Source: Cyanobacteria bacterium RYN_339
GTDB taxonomy: Bacteria; Cyanobacteriota; Sericytochromatia; S15B-MN24; JAQBPE01
Direction of reading: 5' to 3'
Assembly: GCA_028287685.1 (NCBI GenBank)
Contig: JAQBPE010000362.1
Location: 1-37,783 of the forward strand
Length of the DNA stretch: 37,783 nt
Positions 1 to 7,980 of this stretch are shown one piece after another. The notes under the pieces are model-generated. The model saw nothing but the letters and a program-made list of their open reading frames with translations, was not told the origin of the DNA and did not search any database. Positions within the stretch are counted from its first letter, which is position 1. Each line of letters begins with the position of its first letter. The position numbers were made by a program, and so were the translations under genes.

Positions 1-68
1 GTTGACCGGAAAGCCGACCGACCATCCTAGGGTATGTACCCCAAGACGGCCGAGCTTGGAGTGGCAAG

Positions 69-461
69 ATGAAAATGGCGCGGTATCCCATCTTTGCGGC
101 GATTTGGGCGGTGACCGCTTGCGCGAACACCAGCGATCCCGTGATGTTCCAGCTCGAGCCGCCGGCCCCTTGTCCCGGCCAAAGCGTGAAGGTCAGCACG
201 ACGCAATTGCCGGTGAAGGGCGCCATCTATTTGTGGAACACACCCGGCGACTTCACGCTCGACTTCTGGTCCCAAAACCTGACCCAGGGTGGCTCTCGAA
301 CCCAGGTCTATCACGGCAGCAGCCTTGTGCCGTTCACCGTAACGCTCGATCCAACAACTACCAAGCCGAAGGACCAGGTTGAATTGACCTATACGGTCAG
401 CCTCGATGGCAAGCCGAAGGGGATTGGGACCAAGTCCATCAACGTAGCGGAGTGTAAGTGA
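69..461 (+). CDS. putative secreted/lipoprotein-like hypothetical protein
   Basis: 130-aa ORF with N-terminal hydrophobic stretch ending in a Cys (FAAIWAVTACANTS); no recognised domain. Confidence 0.6.
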   Translation: MKMARYPIFAAIWAVTACANTSDPVMFQLEPPAPCPGQSVKVSTTQLPVKGAIYLWNTPGDFTLDFWSQNLTQGGSRTQVYHGSSLVPFTVTLDPTTTKPKDQVELTYTVSLDGKPKGIGTKSINVAECK

Positions 462-477
462 AGAGCCGTCCGGCCAT

Positions 478-503
478 AAAAAAGGCCACCCCGGAGAGTG
501 GCC
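478..503 (-). terminator. rho-independent terminator of the NHLP precursor gene
   Basis: Minus strand GGCCAC-tctccggg-GTGGCC followed by TTTTTT, just downstream of the stop at 517. Confidence 0.8.
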
Positions 504-516
504 CGCAGAAGAGGGC

Positions 517-1014
517 TTAGAAGAGCCTGCGCCCGAGCTGAACCCCCAGCGACCCTGGCGACCCGTTTCTACCCGTGTTGATCGCCACCCCCCCGGCCCA
601 GCCCGCGGTGCCATAGAAACTGCCGTCGTTGTGGCCGCCCAAGCCGGCGCCGGCGCTCAAGCCGGCCCCGGCGGAACCCGCGTCGCTGTGGTCGTTGCCG
701 CCGCCGAACGTGCCCTTGAAGAAGGACACGGCGCCGGACTTGCTGCCACCGGAGACGGCTTCGAGGTCGCTGTCGGACAGCTCGCCATCGGTGCTGGTCT
801 TGGCCTGGTACGGCAGCACGATCGTGTATTCAGTGGGCGAGGCTTCGACGACCTTGATCACCAGGCCGGGGGGCAGTGGGGCGTTGACAGCGTTCTCGAT
901 AACGGCCTTGGGGTCGGCCAGCAGCAGGGCGCGGAAAGCGGGGTCTTGGAGGGCCGCATTGACGATGATGGTGTTCAGGTCGGCGACCATTTGAGCTTCA
1001 TTAGGACCGGACAT
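517..1014 (-). CDS. NHLP-leader (nitrile hydratase-like leader peptide) RiPP precursor, proteusin-like
   Basis: Leader 'AALQDPAFRALLLADPKAVIENAVNAPLPPGLVIKVVEASPTEYTIVLP...ELSDSDLEAVSGG' matches the NHLP pattern including the double-Gly; RBS AGGAGG upstream; Gly/Ala-rich core of 75 aa without Cys. Confidence 0.85.
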   Translation of the reverse strand: MSGPNEAQMVADLNTIIVNAALQDPAFRALLLADPKAVIENAVNAPLPPGLVIKVVEASPTEYTIVLPYQAKTSTDGELSDSDLEAVSGGSKSGAVSFFKGTFGGGNDHSDAGSAGAGLSAGAGLGGHNDGSFYGTAGWAGGVAINTGRNGSPGSLGVQLGRRLF

Positions 1015-1185
1015 CAGACCTCCTAGGAAAGGGCGAACCTACTTGACGGGCGATGTAACGCATGTCGATAAACGACACTCCGCCAACGCTTCAGTCAACA
1101 ATTACAATGTTCTATACCCGGTCTGCGGGTCGGAAATACGGCCAATTGATGGTCCTGACCGAGTCGTGCCCAGAAACAACCGTCT

Positions 1186-1905
1186 CTATTGAGCTTGGTC
1201 GATGCCGCCGACGAGGTGCATGCGCCATATGTCCCACTCCGACCCCAACCCCGCCTCGATGACGAGGTCCTCCCCACCCACCGGGTGCCGCAACCCCAAT
1301 TGGCACGCGTGCAGCCACAGCCGTTGCAAGCCCAACAGCGCCGCCAGGTCGCGGTTCAGCGGCCCCTTGCCGTGGGTGGAGTCGCCGATGATCGGGTGGG
1401 AGAGGTGCTTCATATGCCGGCGCAGCTGATGGCGACGCCCGGTCAGGGGTTGCAGCTCCACCAGGGCGCAGCGGGTGGTGGGGAACCGACCTTGCGGCAG
1501 GGGCAGCTCGTAGCGCTCGAGCGTCCGGTAGCGGGTCACCGCGTCCTGCATCTCGACGCGCTGGACGCGCATATCGTCGGGCATGCGGCGCAACGGATGG
1601 TCGATCAGGCCCTCGTCGTCCGGCCAGCCGCGCACCACGGCGCGGTAGGTCTTGCTCACGCCTTCACCCGCCTCGAAGACCAGCCCCATCGCGCGGGCCG
1701 TCGCCGCGTCCAGGGCGAACAGCAAGACGCCGCTGGTGCCCTTGTCGAGCCGGTGCGCAGGCCAAACCGGCCGGTCCAGCTGGTCGCGCAGCAGCTGCAA
1801 CGCGAAGCGGGTCTCGCCCGCGTCCAGGCCGGTGCGGTGCACCAACAAGCCCGGGGGCTTGTCTACCGCCACCAGATACGCGTCGCCATACAAAACCGTG
1901 AGCAT
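1186..1905 (-). CDS. truC: tRNA pseudouridine(65) synthase TruC-like (RluA family)
   Basis: MLTVLYGDAYLVAVDKPPGLLVHR, AHRLDKGTSGVLLFAL, LQPLTGRRHQLRRHMKHLSHPIIGDSTHGKG, LQRLWLHACQL resemble TruC. Confidence 0.85.
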   Translation of the reverse strand: MLTVLYGDAYLVAVDKPPGLLVHRTGLDAGETRFALQLLRDQLDRPVWPAHRLDKGTSGVLLFALDAATARAMGLVFEAGEGVSKTYRAVVRGWPDDEGLIDHPLRRMPDDMRVQRVEMQDAVTRYRTLERYELPLPQGRFPTTRCALVELQPLTGRRHQLRRHMKHLSHPIIGDSTHGKGPLNRDLAALLGLQRLWLHACQLGLRHPVGGEDLVIEAGLGSEWDIWRMHLVGGIDQAQ

Positions 1906-1910
1906 GCCGG

Positions 1911-2297
1911 CTATTCCGGGAAATGCTCGCGCATGTGCGCCGCCAGCTGATCGAGCGTCTCTCGATGGGCCGCGCGACTCTTCTTGTTCGCACCTTCGGC
2001 GGTCATCAGCGCGCGAACCCGCGTTTCGAGCCTCTTGCACGCCTTCAACGTGGGCGGGAACTCCGGCGGCGGCGCGGGTTCGTCCCAGCCCGGGAACTTG
2101 GCGTTCAGGATCTCGATCAGCGCCTGTAGCTCGACCTCGGCAGGCGTCTGTAAGGTCTGTTCCTCACCGGTGGCATCTCGCGCGATCACCTTGCGCAGGT
2201 GGGCGACCCTCGACCGGCCCTGGTCGCGATTCTTGGGAACGTGCAAAATCTGGTCTCCGTGGGGTGGGGTCAGGCGGTCGTCGCAGCGCTGCGACAA
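1911..2297 (-). CDS. hypothetical protein in truC operon (true start may be internal)
   Basis: 128-aa ORF between truC and the MBL-fold gene with compact spacing. Confidence 0.5.
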   Translation of the reverse strand: MSQRCDDRLTPPHGDQILHVPKNRDQGRSRVAHLRKVIARDATGEEQTLQTPAEVELQALIEILNAKFPGWDEPAPPPEFPPTLKACKRLETRVRALMTAEGANKKSRAAHRETLDQLAAHMREHFPE

Positions 2298-3100
2298 GCC
2301 TCGAACTCCGTATGATCATGAGAGCATATGATTTGCACGGACGGGGCCGCGTCACGCGCCAAGTCGCGCAACCGGTCCTGATTTGCCAGCCGCGCCTTGC
2401 TGTCGACCTCCGTGAGCCGTTGGAAGAGGTCCAGCCCGAGCGACGTTTGCCGCGTCGGGCCGTGCACCTCGCCATGGGCGAAGTAGGCGTCTCCTGCATG
2501 GAGCAACCAACCCTTTTCGGTTTGCACCGCGACGCCGCAGTGACCGCGGGAATGCCCATGCAGAGGCACCAGCAGAATGTCCGACCCAATCGTTTGGACC
2601 GCTTCGAAACCCTGCCAGCGTTCGCCTTGCACCGTGTGCCGCACCCAGTTCGGGCCGTGCGCCCACATCGCCTGCTGGTAACGGTGGCTCTCGAAGGGCG
2701 AGGACGGGGCCATGGCAGCCTCGTGCTCGCTCTCGAAGACATGGACCGCGGCGCGCGGGAAGTCTGCGATGCCGCCGGCATGGTCCAGGTCCAGATGCGT
2801 CAAGACGATGTGCCGTACGTCGTCGACGTTGTAGCCCAGCCGCTCGATCTGGCGGCGCGCGGTCTCTTCGGGGTCCAAGCGGGGCCGCGTCATCAGCAGG
2901 AACGGCGCGCCCAGGAGCTTGTCAGGCGCCTGAATGGCGTCCAAGCCAATCCCCGTATCCACCAAGACCAACCCGTCGTGGGACTCGATCAACAGGCAAT
3001 GACAGATCAGGCGGCCAGCACTGAAAATCCCGCCTGTCCCGTGGACGAACCGCTCGCCGGTCGGGCACATGGTGGCACAGTTGAGGTGATGGATGCGCAA
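2270..3100 (-). CDS. MBL-fold metallohydrolase, N-acyl homoserine lactonase-like
   Basis: HLDLDHAGG zinc motif, GHSRGHCG, LLHAGDAYF, CSHDHTEFE; layout resembles AHL-lactonase-like MBL proteins. Confidence 0.75.
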   Translation of the reverse strand: MRIHHLNCATMCPTGERFVHGTGGIFSAGRLICHCLLIESHDGLVLVDTGIGLDAIQAPDKLLGAPFLLMTRPRLDPEETARRQIERLGYNVDDVRHIVLTHLDLDHAGGIADFPRAAVHVFESEHEAAMAPSSPFESHRYQQAMWAHGPNWVRHTVQGERWQGFEAVQTIGSDILLVPLHGHSRGHCGVAVQTEKGWLLHAGDAYFAHGEVHGPTRQTSLGLDLFQRLTEVDSKARLANQDRLRDLARDAAPSVQIICSHDHTEFEACRSAATTA

Positions 3101-3316
3101 GGGTCACTCTTCCGGGGCAGACCGATGAGGGGGTAGAAGCGCCGTACCCAGAACGTCGGTCACCTTTGCAAACGCGATGGGTTAACCCACCTTCACCAAC
3201 ACTTGAGCGATTCTTAAGTCGATGACCGCCCGTTGTCAGCGGCTGGTTAGAGCCCCGGCCGAAGAGAGATCGTGTAGCCACCCAGCCGGTGGCAACGCAT
3301 CGCAAAGGAGCATCGC

Positions 3317-3991
3317 ATGAACCCCTTCAGCCTCCTCGGCCGTTCCCTGGCCTCCATCGTTCATCTGGCGGGCCGCCGCGAGGCGGGTGCCGTGGTTGGC
3401 AAGGAAGCCTGCGAGGGCGTCGCGCGGCAAGCGGGCGAAGTCCTGGGCCGCGACACCGTGATGACCAGCGAGCAGGTTCTGGTGGATCGCCTGGTGAAGC
3501 AACTGGATCGCGAAACGAGCTCGGTGCCCGGCAACCGTGCCGTGATGAGGTACCGCGGCGCCCGGAGCTCGCTGAACACGATGTTGGAGAGCGGCACGCT
3601 CACGCGCCAGCAGTTCCAGGCGGTCAACGACCGGCTGACGACCAGCGCCGTCGAACGCGAGCTCGGGGAACGGGCGGGCATGGAGCTGCCGATCCGGCTG
3701 CGCTGGCTCGACCTCCTGAAGGAAGAGTCCACCATGTCCCCGACGCTCTACGCGGCCACGCGCAAGCGTTCCCAGGATGCGGCGGCGGCGGAGCTGATGG
3801 CGATGAAGTTCCCGGACTGGCGGACCGCCAAGTACACCTTCGATCGTTTCGCGGCCGTGGCGGACCTGTCGGCCGAGGCGAAGGCCTCGATGCAGCAGGA
3901 GTTGCTGGTCAAGGCCCTGGCCGATGCGGAGAAGCAAGGCCGTCAGCTCGATTTGGTGGTGCCGGGCCCGGACAGCGGAAGCATCGGCTAA
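3317..3991 (+). CDS. hypothetical protein
   Basis: 224-aa ORF with AAAGGAG upstream of the ATG. Confidence 0.6.
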   Translation: MNPFSLLGRSLASIVHLAGRREAGAVVGKEACEGVARQAGEVLGRDTVMTSEQVLVDRLVKQLDRETSSVPGNRAVMRYRGARSSLNTMLESGTLTRQQFQAVNDRLTTSAVERELGERAGMELPIRLRWLDLLKEESTMSPTLYAATRKRSQDAAAAELMAMKFPDWRTAKYTFDRFAAVADLSAEAKASMQQELLVKALADAEKQGRQLDLVVPGPDSGSIG

Positions 3992-4045
3992 CCGGCCAGG
4001 GCGTGAGATCTGGGCAGGCAAGCGAGCTTGTTGTAAGCTTTCCCC

Positions 4046-5293
4046 ATGACTTACGCACGCTCGAAAGCTTTCCTTCCCATCGCCCTGACGCTCGCACTAG
4101 GCGGCTGCGAGGTCATCGACGCCGGCGTGCTAACGCCGCTACCGCCGGCCTCCGGCGCGGTGACCACCACCGGCAAGCCGGCCGCACCCGTCATCAAGCC
4201 CCGCGGCGGCGCGATCGGCACGCCGACCGGGGCGACGGTGGAGGCGCGCGTGCTCGACTTGATCAACCGCACACGGGCGGTGGCCGGCCTCACGCCGGTG
4301 ACCTACGACGCGCGCGCCACCAAACTGTGCATGGCCCACGCGAACTACCTGATGCTCAACGCCAACTCGCCGGCGTTGGCCGGCTTCAGCGCCCACAAGG
4401 AAGACCCCTCGTTGCCGGGTTATGACCCCGAGTGGGCCAACCTGAACCTGGGCAACGACGTGCACTTCATCGAGCCCCTGCCCGCGGTCGACGACTGGGT
4501 GGCATCGCTCTACCACCGCACGCAGATGCTGGACGCCAACCTCGTGCAGATCGGCTTCGGCTACGCCGGCGACCGGGCCAAGGACAACGCCGCCGCCGTG
4601 CTGGCGTTCAAGCAAGGCAGCGGGCCCGAGGCCGAGGTCGCCTACCCGGCCGACGGCCAGACGGAGGTGCCGCTGAACTTCTACGGCGAGTTCCCCAACC
4701 CCATCCCGGCAGGCCATACCGGCCCGGTCGGCTACCCCCTCACGCTCCAGGAGCCGAGCAGTGCGAAGATGACGGGCTTCAAAGGCTCGCTAACGGATGA
4801 TGCCGGCCACGACGTGCCCTGCTACTACTCCGACAAGGAGCATCAGGCCAGCTCGCTCTACGACCAGGGCAACGTGGTGTGCCTGCTGCCCCAGCTGCCC
4901 CTGGACCTCGCCACCACCTACCACGTGAAGGTCAGCGGCACGCTGGACGGCCAGTCCATCACGCGGACCTGGACGTTCACCTCCCGGCCTGCCCCCGCCG
5001 CGATCGAGGCGTCGGACCACGCCGCCGTCGCCGCCCAGGCCGGTCAACTGGCTACGATCGAGGGCAAGGTGCGCTCCGGCGGCAAGCTGGATGACGGCAC
5101 GATCTACTTCAACTTCAGCGCCGATTTCGACCCATCGATCTTCCTGAAGCCCGAGGTCTGGGCCCAGACCGGCCTGGGCGACCCGGGTGCGCTCGTCGGC
5201 AAACGCATCCGGGCCATCGGCCCGCTGGTGAAGGGCGGCTCCTACGCCACCATGGACGTGCCGACGGCCAAGTGGTTCACGGCGCTCAAGTAG
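4046..5293 (+). CDS. CAP (SCP/PR1)-domain lipoprotein
   Basis: Lipobox LGGC; CAP-like 'LDLINRTRAVAGLTPVTYDARATKLCMAHANYL...YHRTQMLDANLVQIGFGYA'. Confidence 0.75.
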   Translation: MTYARSKAFLPIALTLALGGCEVIDAGVLTPLPPASGAVTTTGKPAAPVIKPRGGAIGTPTGATVEARVLDLINRTRAVAGLTPVTYDARATKLCMAHANYLMLNANSPALAGFSAHKEDPSLPGYDPEWANLNLGNDVHFIEPLPAVDDWVASLYHRTQMLDANLVQIGFGYAGDRAKDNAAAVLAFKQGSGPEAEVAYPADGQTEVPLNFYGEFPNPIPAGHTGPVGYPLTLQEPSSAKMTGFKGSLTDDAGHDVPCYYSDKEHQASSLYDQGNVVCLLPQLPLDLATTYHVKVSGTLDGQSITRTWTFTSRPAPAAIEASDHAAVAAQAGQLATIEGKVRSGGKLDDGTIYFNFSADFDPSIFLKPEVWAQTGLGDPGALVGKRIRAIGPLVKGGSYATMDVPTAKWFTALK

Positions 5294-6137
5294 CCTCGCC
5301 GAGCAACGCGGCCAACTCGGCCAGCACCACCTCCGCCGCCGGGCTCGGCTGGATCCCCGCGCGGCGCACCACGTAGAAGGGATTCGCCACGTCGACGGGC
5401 GGTTCGGCCACGATCGCGAGCGTGCCCAGCCGGATGCGCTCCCGCACCGCGAGCTCCGGCACGAAGGCCGCCCCGACGCCTGCCTCGCACAGGTGGATCG
5501 CCACCTCCAGCAGGTCGACCTCGGCGCTGACCTTGCGCCGGAACCGCCCGTCCGGCCAGCCGTCCAGTGTTGCTGGGGGCACCACATACTTGAGCGCGTC
5601 CCAGGTCGTAAAGGCTTGCGGCAGCGCCACGATGACGGAGGGGTTCATGAGCCCGCCCTCCCAGGCGAGGTCCTGCCGCTGCGGCCGCGCGAACAGGACG
5701 CCGAGGTCCACCTCGCCAGCCGCGACCCGCTCTTCTACCTGATCATGCGACATCGACAGGAGCCGCGGGCGGATGCGCGGATGCGCGACGACCAGATTTG
5801 CCAGCAGCCGCGGCAGCAAGTAGTTGTGCACGAAGGCGACGCCCGCGATGCTGATCGGCCCGACTGGGACGCGGGAGCGATGGTCGGCGATCGCCTGCTC
5901 GATGTTCTCCAGCCCGGCCATGATCCCCGGCACCTGGTCCAGCAGCGTTTGCCCGGCGGGCGTCAGCCTACGCAGTCGCTGGTCTCGTTCGAAGAGCTTG
6001 ACCTTGTAGTGCGCCTCCAGGCTGGCCACCGCCTTGCTCACGGCCTGGGGCGTCACATGCACGCGCTCGGCGGCCGCCTGGAACGACCCCGTCGCGGCAG
6101 CGGCCAGGAAGTAACGCAGGGCGTCGAGGTTCACCAT
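5286..6137 (-). CDS. LysR-family transcriptional regulator
   Basis: N-terminal HTH 'LDALRYFLAAAATGSFQAAAERVHVTPQAVSKAVASLEAHYKVKLFERDQRLRRLTPAG'. Confidence 0.9.
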   Translation of the reverse strand: MVNLDALRYFLAAAATGSFQAAAERVHVTPQAVSKAVASLEAHYKVKLFERDQRLRRLTPAGQTLLDQVPGIMAGLENIEQAIADHRSRVPVGPISIAGVAFVHNYLLPRLLANLVVAHPRIRPRLLSMSHDQVEERVAAGEVDLGVLFARPQRQDLAWEGGLMNPSVIVALPQAFTTWDALKYVVPPATLDGWPDGRFRRKVSAEVDLLEVAIHLCEAGVGAAFVPELAVRERIRLGTLAIVAEPPVDVANPFYVVRRAGIQPSPAAEVVLAELAALLGEAT

Positions 6138-6253
6138 CGCGCCATTATAGCGGCAGGTCGCAACCAATGGTTGTGAAACATGGAGAAAACCCTTCGTTGG
6201 ACGCGGGAACTCCCGCCCGCTTAGGATGGAACCAAGTACAAAGGAGCCCGTCC

Positions 6254-6697
6254 ATGTCTCTCGCCCGTTTCGCAGCCCCGCTGGGCCTGGCGCTCATCGT
6301 TTCGGCCTGCCAGGCACACCCCGTAACGGCCGCCCCCGTCCGGACCGCCATGCAAGTCGGTGTCCGGCAGGCGCCCGCCAGCGTCTCTGGCGACTGGGTG
6401 GTGCACCTCTACGTGGGCAAGCAGGCCTTCGCCGACCAGCTCCACCTCGTGGCCGACGCCAGCGGCGCGTTGAGCGGCACGTTGACGGTCACCGGCGTCT
6501 TCACCGCCCCGCTGGAAAAGGTGCGCCTGGTGGACGACGTACTCTCCTTCGAGATCCTCGCGCCCGAAGGCGCCAAGCCCTTCCGGGTCTTCTACCGGGG
6601 CCAGGTGGAGCCCAAGGCCACCACCATGACCGGTTTCGCCACCCTGGCCGACGGCTCGCTCATGGGCGGCTACGTGGCCCAGAAGCAGGCCCAGTAA
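6254..6697 (+). CDS. putative lipoprotein, hypothetical
   Basis: Signal peptide/lipobox LIVSAC; RBS AAGGAG at 6241. Confidence 0.7.
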   Translation: MSLARFAAPLGLALIVSACQAHPVTAAPVRTAMQVGVRQAPASVSGDWVVHLYVGKQAFADQLHLVADASGALSGTLTVTGVFTAPLEKVRLVDDVLSFEILAPEGAKPFRVFYRGQVEPKATTMTGFATLADGSLMGGYVAQKQAQ

Positions 6698-6706
6698 TGA
6701 GCCCAC

Positions 6707-7462
6707 CTGTTCGACAACCACCGCTCCATCCGCAAGTACCGCCCCGATCCGATTCCGGAGGACGTGCTCGATCGGATCCTGGAGGGCGCCATCCGCGGCA
6801 CGTCGTCGTCCGGCAACATGCAGGCCTTCTCGATCATCGTGACGACGGACCCCGCGCTCAAGCAGGCGCTTTACCCGTTGCACTTCGAGCAGGACATGGT
6901 GCTGGAAGCGCCCGCCTTCGTCACCTTCTGCGCCGATTTCCACCGCATGCGCCGGTGGTTGGAAGCGTCCGACGCGCCGGACAACTTCGACAACCTCATG
7001 AGCTTCATGATCGGGGCGATCGACGCCATCCTGGTGGCCCAGAGCGCGGCGCTGGCAGCCGAGCAAGAGGGCCTGGGGCTGTGCTTCTTGGGCACCACCC
7101 TGGCCAACTGTGCGGCCATTTCGGAGGTGCTGCAGCTGCCTGCCAACGTGGTGCCGGTCGTCGGGTTCAGCCTGGGCTACGCGGCGGAAGCCCCCGGCCC
7201 GCGCGATCGCCTGCCCACCCATGGGCTGGTCCACCGGAACGTTTACCAGGCACCCGACGTGCGGGAAATCTACGAAGCGCGCCAATCGCGCGGTTGGGCC
7301 CGCTACATGCAGGACGACCAGCTGCGAGCGATGGTGGAGGCCTCCGGCGTCCAAAACCTGGCCCAGCTCTATACCACGGTGAAGTACACGCGCGAATCGC
7401 ACCAGGCCTACTCCGCGACCATCCTGGACTGCCTGGAGCGGCAGAACTTCCTGGCGGGCTGA
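6707..7462 (+). CDS. nitroreductase family protein (5' end ambiguous, possible frameshift)
   Basis: In-frame 'LFDNHRSIRKYRPDPIPEDVLDRILEGAIRGTSSSGNMQAF' plus 232-aa ORF; no normal start codon in this frame before the conserved N-terminus. Confidence 0.8.
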   Translation: MFDNHRSIRKYRPDPIPEDVLDRILEGAIRGTSSSGNMQAFSIIVTTDPALKQALYPLHFEQDMVLEAPAFVTFCADFHRMRRWLEASDAPDNFDNLMSFMIGAIDAILVAQSAALAAEQEGLGLCFLGTTLANCAAISEVLQLPANVVPVVGFSLGYAAEAPGPRDRLPTHGLVHRNVYQAPDVREIYEARQSRGWARYMQDDQLRAMVEASGVQNLAQLYTTVKYTRESHQAYSATILDCLERQNFLAG

Positions 7463-7530
7463 TTATCGCGCTGAAATCCCAGACTAACGCTACAATTCGT
7501 TCTCCCAGGTCCAAGAGGTTGAACCATACG

Positions 7531-7899
7531 TTGTCTGCAAGAGAACTCTTCGAACGCTACAAAACCGAAATCAACCTACACGACTTCACTCGCCTGGAGC
7601 CGCTCATTTCGGCCGAGTGCCAGTTTTGGTTTTCAAGCGGCACCTATCAAGGACTGCAAGAAGTCCGCAACGCGTTCGAGAAGACCTGGAACCTGATTCA
7701 GGAAGAAGTTTACGGCGTCACCAACGTCAACTGGCTTGCCGAGTCCCAAGCAGCCGCCGTCTGTACCTACACCTTCACCTGGCACGGCCTGATCGACGGC
7801 AAACGGCAGGAGGGCACTGGCCGCGGAACGTCCTGCTTCAGATTGGAAGGCGACGGCTGGAAGATCATCCATGAACATCTGAGCCACTTCCCCAAGTGA
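7531..7899 (+). CDS. SnoaL-like / NTF2-fold (DUF4440-type) protein
   Basis: 'RYKTEINLHDFTRLEPLISAECQFWFSSGTYQGLQEVRNAFEKTW...GRGTSCFRLEGDGWKIIHEHLSHFP'; TTG start likely. Confidence 0.75.
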   Translation: MSARELFERYKTEINLHDFTRLEPLISAECQFWFSSGTYQGLQEVRNAFEKTWNLIQEEVYGVTNVNWLAESQAAAVCTYTFTWHGLIDGKRQEGTGRGTSCFRLEGDGWKIIHEHLSHFPK

Positions 7900-7980
7900 C
7901 GTGGGATGGCAAGCGGCGCTAGCCCGAAGTGGCCTCGATGGAGCTGACCGGCATCGACCAGGGCGCCAGGGCCCTTTCGT

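Noticed and set aside
2-382. 126-aa ORF at the left edge
   Set aside because: Overlaps the better-supported 69-461 gene in another frame and has no motif.
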